Origin: Amanita rubescens
Taxonomy: Eukaryota > Basidiomycota > Agaricomycetes > Agaricales > Amanitaceae
DNA length: 64,000 bases
Assembly: GCA_015039365.1 (NCBI GenBank)
Contig: WION01000133.1
Location: 62,001-126,000, forward strand
Direction: 5' to 3'
Position numbers and translations under genes: made by a program. Below the pieces are notes generated by a model. That model did not search any database. It was not told where the DNA came from and saw nothing but the letters and a program-made list of their open reading frames with translations. This document shows positions 55,084-64,000 of this stretch, one piece after another. How positions within the stretch are numbered: position 1 is the first letter of the stretch; the number at the start of each line of letters is the position of its first letter.

Positions 55084-58000
55084 TCAGGTCGCAGCAGGTC
55101 GTTTTCCCCTGCCAAGGCCCATACCAACGCGCACCAAAGTCTCTAGCGATGCGCGTCCGTTAATTATCAAGTCTTCGTCCCATTCGAGAACACCTTTCTC
55201 AAACAGGAGAACAATGGTCGAACCACCTGGAGCAAAAAGTTTGTCAACATCAAACCCAACGCAGAGTATCACCCTTACCAAAGGCGAAATAGCCAAATTC
55301 TTGTCCTCGACGAACTTGCTGACCTTCCTCTACAGTAGTCTTGATCGTCCCGACCATCATCGCACCGACACAAACAGCCATTATTCGACCAAATTGGGGA
55401 CTGTCGATGGGTACAATCTTCCTTACATTCTCCCCATAAACGTCCAACGCGGTCCTGATAGCTTGAGGCTGTGCCGAGAGAAAAGACTTTAAACTGATTG
55501 TGTACCGGATACAAAAGCACTTACGTTCACAGTATAATACTCTCCAGAGATATAAGTCATCCGACCGATCGTACCGTCTACCGGGCAATGGAACCGATGA
55601 TAGTCTTGCGGAGCGAGCCTAAATATGCCAAGCGCGCCACCCGTATACTTCTCCGCCTCGTCCTTGTAATTGTCGCCCAACAGGCGGCCAACGGTGAATT
55701 CTCGGCCTTTGATCCAGATCTTGGTAGCTTCGCTCACGGTCTCGAACGCCATGAGACGGCAATCAGCGCCGCTCACAAGGCGATACGGGTCATCTGGGTG
55801 TTCTACGGGCCGCGCGTCGGGCTTCAATTTTCTACAAAGTAGTCAGATAACTATCACTCTCCGGAACGAAAAGCAACTGCACCTGTAAAAGAATTGATTA
55901 AACGTTTCTGCGCGTTTTTATCAGTAACGATGATACAGATAAAAGAGCGAAGCGGAGGACTTACTGAACGATGGGATGGGGTCTAGTATTTCGTCTACGT
56001 TAAGCTGGTGGAATTGAATGAAAGAGGGTATCTCCTTGGCCGATTCTGGTGAATCATACTTGAGTCCTTGCTTGATAGATAACGATTTAAGAAGTCCACG
56101 AGCTCTGCTTCCTTCCATACGTCCCCCGGCGCCCTGTACCCCGTAAGCGTCGATCCGACCGATCCAACACGACACGTACCTTGTACAACAGCCGAATCCC
56201 AAGCCTCACGTAAACTTGCATCTTTTCCTCTTCTAGTTGTCCCGTAGTTCGATTCTGAACGATAATATTTGCCGAATTCTGTCCAAGTGTCAAGTTCAAC
56301 ACTTTCCAAATGAAAAAAAAAAAAAAACCACTCACAGCTCCGAGACGGTACTGCCCAGCATAGATCCTGTCGAGCACATTCGTATACCACTTCCTCTGCG
56401 CCTGACTCGCCGTAACGAAATTGCCCACCACGATCCGATCGACTTGGCTCCAATCTTGACTAGCACAAACTGCCAAGTGCGTTACGATATCCATCTCTGC
56501 TCTCGCATTAAGCCGCGGTCGATGACACAACGGGCAATTCTTGACGTTGATAACTCGCTCGATGGGTGCCTCGTTCGACGCCGGTGTAGCACCAGCACCC
56601 GTAGCAGTTCCCGGGCTAGTACCACGAGAACTAACAGTCTTCTTCTTCATCCGCCTAAACCTCGACTTTTTCTGCTGCCTAACTTCAGAATCCGTCGCCA
56701 CGCCACTAGCAGCACCGGAAGAAGACGAAGTGCCACCCAACGCTACGCCAGGACCAGAAGAAGTACCACTGCTCTCCTCTTCCTCTGATGAGTCAATCCC
56801 AAGCGCACGAGTCGACAACGGCATCTGATTCGGTTCGGTCTGATGATCGAACCACCCACCCGCACCCGGGAGATGTTGTTGAGGATGCGCAGGCCGACCC
56901 GAAAAGTGCATCTCGTGCAATGCAAACGAAACGCCCTCCTGCATCGCTCCGTCCAAATCCTTTCCCAATTTATCCATCACCGTCAAAATGGGCGTCGTAC
57001 TCGCACTGACACCCGACGACCGGCTCTCCTCGCCCACGTCCACCCTCTTCTTCTCGCTCAAGGGCCTACAAAGCTCCGTCTCCAAACACTGAATGGCCTC
57101 ATCCAACGACAACTCATCTTCCTCCGGATTCTTGCCGTAGCGTGTAAAGAAACTCTCTATCGTCGACTTGGTCAACGTCGACCCGAGCGAATCGAGCATA
57201 GACCTCAGCTCGAGCTGAGAAATGGCGCCGGTATCGTCTGTATCGTATTGGGTCAAATATTGCCTCCAGAACTTCTGCCTCAACGCCGCGTATGGCTGGT
57301 ACTTTGCGCGAATCGTAATGGTAGGTGTAGCGGTCTTCGTCAACTCCCAAGGAATATCCTTGGCCATGATCACCTCGATCGTCATCTCCTTCATCGGATG
57401 GTCCCCACAGTAGTCGGGCGCGTACAATCCCGTCGTAGGGTCTGGCTGAGGAGCCGCTTCGATGAGGCTCTGGATTTCAAAGTTCGCATCGCCGACGAGG
57501 TCGTTGGAGGACAACTTGTCCCAGTCCAAGATCGTCAACGAGACTTGAAACGCGGTTTCGTAACGGCGGACGTGGAATAAGAGTTTTTCGTCCCAGATAG
57601 GGTTCAATGTGTGTCGCAACACGCGCGTTCGGAACACTTTTTTTCCGAAAGAGATGACGACGAAAGGATCCATATCGAAACCAGTGCGTGTTACTGCGCC
57701 GCGTCAGCAAAAGTTTGGATAGATATGAAGAAATCTCACCGTTCTTTAGCTTCGGGAGATTCTCCGCTTTGATAATCTCCAACATCACAATGCCCATAAT
57801 ATCATTCCCAGCTTCAAACATGTAATCACCCTTTCTAGCAACAGGCGTCTGCGCGGGAGAAACCATAACCGGCGCGCTGGTGGCGCTACTCTCGCCTCCA
57901 CTTGCGCTTCCTTGCTGCGCCTCGTTTGCCGGAACCTGAGCGAGTGCATCTCCCGTTGTCATGAGAGGCGTCAAAGCCGCAACAGCAGAACTCGATGAAT

Positions 58001-59325
58001 TGTTGCTAGTTCCCGTACTCCACCTCTTCCTAAATACACGTTTCTTCTTGTCCTTGTCCTTGCTCGCGCCATCCGTGTTCGTCTCGGACGCAGACCCCTC
58101 ACCTGCCCCCATACCGGTCGAAAGCGTAGAGCAAGCAGAGGACGCAGACGGAGACCTGCTGGACGAATCCGTCGTAGGCGCTTTCCTCCTCGGAAACTTC
58201 ATCTTGGGTATAAATCCCGACGCACTCTTCGGCGAAGGACCCGTCGCGGCTTTGGGCGTAGCCTCGGACGCAGAGTCCTTCCTTCCAAACGCCTTTGCCA
58301 ACGAAGCAGGCATCGCCGTGGCAGGTACCACCGTCGGAGTCGTAGGAGTATCAATAACGAGTCCCGGCCCCTCGATTGCCTCCTCAGGAAGCTCAGCCTC
58401 GCCCTCAGCCTCGGCTTCGCTCCCCTCTTCCTCCTCAAGTTCATACTCATCCGCGGAGGATAACCCACCATCATCTCCGTACGACATCAACTGCTCGTCT
58501 TCTGCAGGATGGGATCGGATCGTTCCAAAGCCCCTAGTCGGCGGCGCACTAACCCAAGACGCCCGTCCTTTTCTCTCCCTCTTCCGCAACTCTTTCAACA
58601 CCTCTTCAAAATCCAACAAACTCGCCGTATTAGGCGAAGCCACAAACCCAAGTTTAACACATACACTCCCTGCAACTGTTGTATTCGCGCGCGCCGATTC
58701 GAGTGCAAGCGAGAGCGGCTGCGAGGGGGGGGAGTCATAATTATTCTTTCCAAATCCAACACGGGAAACTTGCCTTGTTATCCGGATCGTCCCATCCCAA
58801 CGCGCCAGGGAACCAACCCCCAACTCCCACCCCAACCTCACCCAAATATTCCCTCTTCAACATATGATCCCGATCCCAAACCACCAACTCGATCACGCCC
58901 ACCCCACCCATCTTCTCCACCACGCTGAGATAAATGGGGAACTCGAACGTACTCTCTTTCGGTGGAAACGTGGGGTTGAGGGTACGTTTACAAGTGGGTG
59001 TGTTTCGCCGGGTGTGTAATAGAGATACGACGATGAACCTGTGAGATGAGGGCGATAAGAAAAAGGAGAGAGATGGAGGAACAACGTACGGATCGCCGAG
59101 GCCTGTTTTGTCCTTGACCAAGAGACCTGTACAACTCACGACTTGTAATCGGAGGATGACGATGGGCGTTTCTCCCGGCGCTGGCGCGAACGCTTGGCGG
59201 GCGCCGCTAAAGTGGCTGCTGACGGTTCTGCTGCTGCCTCGAACCGCTCTTGCAGGCAACAAAGCGGCCGTCTTGAGGACGTTTTTCAGCCTCTGACCAC
59301 TGGGCGCCATGATGGAGGGTATCAT
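55084..59325 (-). CDS. PSD2: Phosphatidylserine decarboxylase, C2-domain (PSD2) type
   Basis: About ten exons from ATG 59325 to TGA 55084, roughly 1,150 residues, the size of fungal Psd2. Order: first C2 domain ('LRLQVVSCTGLLVKDKTGLG', 'NPTFPPKESTFEFPIY'), a long Ser/Glu-rich linker, second C2 domain ('MLEIIKAENLPKLKN', 'MDPFVVISFGKKVFRTRVLR'), an EF-hand-like loop ('YDTDDTGAISQLELRSML'), a CxxC..C zinc-like motif ('NCPLCHRPRL'), and the catalytic domain: 'NQFFYR', 'GADCRLMAFE' (Asp), 'DYHRFHCPVDG' (His) and the self-cleavage site 'GGSTIVLLFEKG' (Ser becomes pyruvoyl). It converts phosphatidylserine to phosphatidylethanolamine at Golgi/endosome membranes. The catalytic triad and cleavage motif are intact. 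Confidence 0.93.
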
Positions 59326-59493
59326 AGAGCGATACGCGACGAGAGCACCGCCCGCACACAACACCACGTGCCAATAGCAAAAAGAGGTATAAGATTGATC
59401 TCAAGTCCAGTTATATATATGTGGAATTATGTAATGTATGTAGAAATCCATCAACCGTGTCCGTGTTAATTAAAGAGATCCAGCAATGTTCCT

Positions 59494-60773
59494 TCATGAC
59501 AAGAAGAACGCGGAGAGCACAGCGCCCAGAATCGACACTCCAGAGACGGTGAGCGTCGTAGCTCCACTCGACGACCCGGTGGGTTGTGACTTGCCTGTTG
59601 CACTAGATCCAGGTGCGGTGCTCGTCACGCCGACGGTGGCGATTAGAGAATAGATCTGAGAACTCGTGTAGGTCGTGCAGCTGGATGAAGGAGGTAGATA
59701 GGGCGTGTAGGGCATCGTGATAGCGGTGTTTTCACCAGGTTGCGTGTACGTCATGGTAACACCGTTGGTGACGTAAACACCAGGAGGAAGCTGGTCTTCT
59801 CCCAAACAGGACATGAAAGTGCCGTTGATGGGGGCAGCGGGGATGTTGTATGCGCAACCAATACGGTCATAGATGTTGTAGCATAGGGAAGCGGCGTTGG
59901 GACTTGCCGGGTTGCACAACTTTTGACAGAATTGATTTCCACCCATGAAACTGAAAATCATCATCACCATCAGTCATCACTGATCGACGGTATCCACGTA
60001 CGAATGCCACTGAATAACCTGTTCCCACTGACCGGTAAAGGCCGTAGAGAAGAAGAGACCACCCAAGGGGTTACCGCGCAAGTCAGCACCGTGCGGGTCC
60101 AATTCACCTCCAGAGTCTTGGGCGTTCATATCAATCTTGGTCTGGTCAATGAAACCAGTGATTTCGATGTAATCAGGCGTCGTGATCCATTGGACACCCT
60201 GGAGAGCACCCTCAGGAATCAAACGAGTTCCGCGACCGGGCACCGTACAGTAGGCAACCATATCTGCCTCGTAGTCACCCACAGTCCCGTTGGCAACGGG
60301 AGGACCCCATAGGCAAAAGTCTTATCAAGGGTGAGAACCGCAGCCAATCAACCCTGAAAAAGACAATTTACCAGTGATATTGTTCATGAACGCGGTTTGA
60401 CATTTCGAAGTTTGACCCTCGGTCGTTGAATTGCAAAGGTTGTAACCGAATTGGGTACCACGGATCAAACCAGTTTCGTTGTCTGATTGGTAGGGCTAAA
60501 AATAAAAATAAAACTGGGTCAGGCAATAGCAAACGAAACGAACAACGAGTAACGAACCAGGCCACCAGGGTAGGAAAAGTGCTTTGAGACTAGGGGAACA
60601 GAAGGGAAGGTACCGGTGATACCAGGTGGAAGACCAGCCGCAGAAGTGGGTGGTGGTGTCGGAGTGCTAGCAGGAGCGGTTGTGGGGGTAGAGACGGAGG
60701 TCTGAGTTTGTGCACTAACAGCGGATAGAGCCAAGGCAAAGGAGAGTAAACGGTAAAGAGCGACGGGAGCCAT
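59494..60773 (-). CDS. GPI-anchored cell-surface glycoprotein
   Basis: Four exons from ATG 60773. Signal peptide 'MAPVALYRLLSFALALSAVS' then a Thr/Pro-rich linker. Conserved blocks follow: 'GITGTFPSVPLVSKHFSYPG', 'DNETGLIRGTQFGYNLCNS', 'DFCLWGPPVANGTVGDYEAD', 'GRGTRLIPEGALQGVQW', 'TGFIDQTKIDMNAQDSGGEL', 'DPHGADLRGNPLGGLFFS' and a cysteine-containing segment 'CQKLCNPASPNAASLCYNIY'. The end is Ser/Thr-rich with a hydrophobic tail ('TVSGVSILGAVLSAFFLS'), the pattern of GPI attachment. It matches the basidiomycete family annotated as macrophage-activating glycoprotein in Cryptococcus; this name is from memory of the family and its role in this fungus is unknown. Several N-glycosylation sequons (NET, NST, NIT, NGT) are present. 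Confidence 0.82.
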
Positions 60774-60892
60774 TGCGGCAGACAAAAAGAGTCAAGAGTA
60801 GAAGAGCGTTGAGAGGATGGTCACTTCCTGTTTCTTCATATAGTCCGTCTTTGTCGGAGTCTGAAATCCCACGTGATACTTTACTTCTATTA

Positions 60893-63012
60893 TTAAACTA
60901 ACCTCTCGCGCTCTTCACCTGTGCCTTGAATAAACCCTCGTCGGCTGATCCCGGCCTCCGCTTTATACCTCGCCTGATCCAACTTTGGCTGCAAACTCGC
61001 AAAAGTCCGCTGCAACCCAGCAAGCGTCACCGCCTCTCTCGACTCGGGCGCAGACAACGCGCTATGTGACACCGACGACCTTCTCAACGTTCGACCTTCT
61101 CCCTCCCTTTCAAACCTATTCACAAGTTCCTCGAACAACGTCTCACCTGACGTTGACGACCCAACCACCTGCACACTCTCCGGCCTCTTCCTCCTCATCG
61201 GTGGAGGAACCTTTGGAGGCGTGGCAGAATGATACATCGACTTGGACCTAAACACCCGAGCACTCCCCTTCAGATTCGTAGGACGCGTTGGCGATTCCAA
61301 AGAAACGGGCGTCACAGGACTAGGCAACGCGGTTTGCACACTCGACCCCCGTCGCTCCCCACCGTCTTCCCCTTCTTCTTCTTCTTCACCTGTGTGCAGC
61401 GGCGACACCAGCGGAACATACACCGAATCAAACGGCGCAGTATCCACAACAAACGTCGTCCTCCCACCAGGCGACTTGCCACTATGCACTGACATCGTAC
61501 TCGTCCTCCTCTCCCTCCCCCTTTCATCCCTCTCCCTCCGATCCGGATGCATGGGCGGAGGAACAACCGGTAACCCAGCTGACATTCGCCCAGGAGACGA
61601 TGTCATGCTCCCCATATGCGAATCCACACTCGCCCTATCCGACGAAACCGACGGATGCGAATGTGACCTCCCGCGCTCATTAACGCTAACCAGAGACGTC
61701 TCCCGTCGATGCGAGACAACACCAGCTAACGCAACTTGGTCATACGAGGTCGTAGACTGAGGCGGCGACGGACCCATTCGTACGCCTCTCCGTCTCGGAA
61801 GAGGCGGAGCCGTCGCTGTCCGATCCCACTCGTCCGATCCAGACTGTGAAGACGCCGAAGGCGTCGCGAGGGCTTGACCCTTCCCAGGGCTCACACTCCG
61901 ATTACGTAGCACTTGACAACCTGTCCGATCATAATTTCATATCATCAACACGCCCAAACCACGACGGACGTACCCGAACTAGACTTGAGGACTTGCATTA
62001 TCCTTTCTTTTTCGAGTTGTTCTTCGGCTTTTTTGAGTGATTGCGCGACTTTGCTCGCGTGGAGGCTTTGTTTGATGAGGGTGGAGGTGACATGGGAGGC
62101 CAGTTTAGGCAGGGGCGGGGGTGGTGGATTCGAAATAGAATTCAAATTGGAGTTGGGGACCGGCGCGGGGCGCGTGGGTGAAGTGGAGTGTTTGACGGAA
62201 ATAGGTGGAGTGGCATGGTGCACTGAATTTGATGTGGCCATAGGCGGGGGGACTGGAGGTGGTGGTTTTCGCGGCGGCAAGGGAGGAGATTTAGTCGATG
62301 ATGGATCACTGTTGTTACCGAGTTTCGCAAACGGGTTGTGTGATTGAGATTGAGGCGGTTGAGCGCCCAACTTGAACGAGTCCACGCGCAGCATGGGGTG
62401 TTGCGGCGGTGCTTGTGGATATGACGTGGAGTGCCCGTCAAGATTGAGGTTTGTGAATGGGTTGAGGTTGAGGTTTCCTGCGGATGTAGGGGCGGGTGAG
62501 AGTTGTGATAGCGAAACGGATTTGGAGGAACTGGGATCGTGGTGAGTGTGACGCCGCGATGGCGGAGGTGGTGGTGGTGCCGGTGGTGGTAATAACGGGT
62601 TAGAAGCGATCTTTGACACTGGATGCGCTACCCATCGTGAATACTCGGTTACCCAAACCGAACTTGACCGCTCACCTTGCACAAACGCAAGAGATCTATC
62701 CACTTGCTTTCCGTTATCGACATGCACCACCAACCTCAACGCAGCAAAAAACTGTGAGCCCGAAAGCGAATCAGAGTGCGAAAAAAACTTGAGAATAGCG
62801 TCGATAGTCGATGCCGGGATGTGAGCGTATCTTCCACGCAACCAGGCTCTGGCTTCTCGCACGCCAACGGACATTCGCTCGTAGTGAGCGTCATCGTGCG
62901 CCGCATTTGCATCTGGGTCGATGTCATCGTCTGCAATGTCAGCTAGACTAGAGGTGTAATATTCGTATTCGGCGTCGTTGAGGGCGGAAGCGTGGAGCGC
63001 GAGCTGCCTCAT
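60893..63012 (-). CDS. EH-like, proline-rich endocytosis-type protein
   Basis: Three exons, in-frame joins 'FVQ|AHPVSKIASNP' and 'KSSSG|CQVLRNRSVSP'. ATG 63012. The N-terminal about 115 residues ('MSVGVREARAWLRGRYAHIP', 'LKFFSHSDSLSGSQFFAALR', 'LVVHVDNGKQVDRSLAFVQ') have the helix-loop pattern of an EH domain. The middle is proline-rich with two NPF motifs ('LNLNPFTNLN', 'SHNPFAKLG'), ligands of other EH domains, and SH3-type 'PPLPPRKPPPPVPPP'. A short coiled coil ('LKKAEEQLEKERIMQ') and a Ser/Arg-rich tail follow. This architecture suggests an adaptor at cortical actin/clathrin sites. No close named homologue is recognised. Canonical EF-hand calcium residues are not evident. Confidence 0.75.
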
Positions 63013-63234
63013 CGCGACGGTGGTCGGTCAGGCGTACGCTCATTCAACCAAACATGGCCAAATTCTAACCCTCGCGCTTCTCGCTCACCCCCGATGGCAA
63101 TGAAACACTACATAAAAAATGGTTAAATTCCAATCCTCGCGCTTCTCGCTCACCCAAAATATATCAAGATAGCAATGAAACACTCTATTCTCACATAAAA
63201 AACCACTGCACTTGGTTCCCTTCCACTTTGCATC
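63013..63234. promoter_or_regulatory. Divergent promoter with a duplicated module
   Basis: Only 222 bases separate the starts of two divergent genes. The segment contains two direct copies of a 65-80-base module (63056-63119 and 63120-63202) sharing 'TCCTCGCGCTTCTCGCTCACC'-like sequence and 'GCAATGAAACACT'. The second has an insertion 'AAAATATATCAAGATA'. Each copy holds an AT-rich end that could serve as a TATA region. Confidence 0.6.
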
Positions 63235-64000
63235 ATGTTCCTTTTGTACGCACTGCTTTTCTCCCTCCTAGCATCCACTGTGGTCTCTCAGCCCAATGGA
63301 CCGTATCTGCGCATCAGGAACTTTCAATATTATGGCGAATGGTACAGAACGGTGCCAACGGTTAGTACATAGACTCAACATTGCACCAGGTTTCCGCGCT
63401 CATTTCCACGCTCATATTACAGCTTAATGGCCTATACGATGACGATGTAATGGATGTCAATGCGCTGTTTATAGGTTTCGGTCGTTTGAATCCCACTCTT
63501 GGACAAAAAGCGTTGATTCATCCCCATCCCTACCTGGATCGTGGAATCCCGAGAACGTGTCTTTGGTACCTGGCGCCGATGCCAAAAGTCAGTTGTTTCA
63601 TTGCGGCGTCTTGCCAGTATTTGACGTCGAGACAGGATAGCGTCCCCATTGGAGATCGCCTGGATGAGTTGGAGATCTGGGGAGGGGGCAACACCATTTG
63701 GGCTCGAATTATAAGAGTTCGAGTGACAACACGGATTCCGGATATACCCATTTTGGCCGGTAATTTAGTTGCAGGTGCTCCACCTACGATTGAGGGCACT
63801 TTCTATCGGATATTAACAAAAGTCAGTATCGTCAATTCAATGGTTTTTTTTTGTACCTCACACGTACCCCAGGATTCGAGATACCACCACGACGTTATTG
63901 TCCTCCGTCCCGGTCACGCCTCGAAGCTTTACAGTCTCACAAGCGGGAATATTGCACGTGTCACTGAACGCATAAAAAATAAGCGGCTCGTAGGCTGCTG
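63235..64000 (+). CDS. Secreted protein of unknown function (cut by window end)
   Basis: Exons 63235-63360, 63423-63821 and 63873 onward; the 3' end lies outside the window. The start gives a signal peptide ('MFLLYALLFSLLASTVVS'). The mature part begins 'QPNGPYLRIRNFQYYGEWYR' and continues with 'PRTCLWYLAPMPKVSCFIAA', 'GDRLDELEIWGGGNTIWAR' and 'GTFYRILTK|DSRYHHDVIVL'. It contains few cysteines and many Trp/Tyr. I do not recognise the family; an extracellular lectin-like beta fold is possible but unsupported by a motif. A second reading frame is open over part of exon 2, so an undetected small intron there cannot be excluded. Confidence 0.55.

Overview
The window is fungal nuclear DNA. Almost every gene is split by short introns of about 45 to 65 bases with GT..AG ends and CTAAC-like branch sites, and the protein families point to a mushroom-forming basidiomycete (Agaricomycetes). 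The mix of multi-spanning membrane proteins, HNH and HET proteins, small secreted proteins and multicopy unknown families resembles Ceratobasidium/Rhizoctonia genomes; that placement is inference. No rRNA, tRNA, CRISPR array or telomere was recognised. Exon joins were worked out by eye from frame and splice signals.

Left part (1-37.8 kb) is accessory and repeat-rich. It opens with a tandem pair of medium-chain dehydrogenase/reductase (MDR) genes, the first dead and the second intact; a third paralogue with the same five-exon plan lies at 22.8-24.1 kb. A HET-type gene follows. From 6.0 to 12.8 kb there is a large imperfect inverted repeat: two arms of about 1.2 kb, each carrying a gene for a small secreted eight-cysteine protein (right copy disrupted), enclosing an HNH-nuclease-domain gene and a C2H2 zinc-finger gene with a minisatellite-encoded tail. 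From 13 to 22 kb lie a few small or secreted-protein genes, dispersed degenerate repeats and a frameshifted seven-helix membrane protein gene. Then come a TTC39/IML2-type TPR gene (25.9-28.4 kb), an amino-acid permease (30.1-32.9 kb), a DUF6534 membrane protein (33.3-35.2 kb) and a 1.37-kb internally deleted hAT transposon with a perfect 8-bp target-site duplication (35.8-37.2 kb).

The middle (37.8-43 kb) holds one coiled-coil gene of unknown function and about 3.7 kb without a convincing gene.

The right part (43-64 kb) is gene-dense and more conserved: a DUF6914-like gene with a one-base frame disruption, an ADP1-type ABCG transporter, a large gene of unknown function transcribed away from it, a DUF4246 gene, a PD-(D/E)XK-like gene, a C2-domain phosphatidylserine decarboxylase (PSD2 type), a GPI-anchored glycoprotein-like gene, an EH-like/NPF proline-rich endocytosis-type gene, and a secreted protein gene cut by the window end. 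Several belong to membrane biology (lipid synthesis, transport, endocytosis, cell surface), but nothing shows they are co-regulated; this is not a metabolic cluster.
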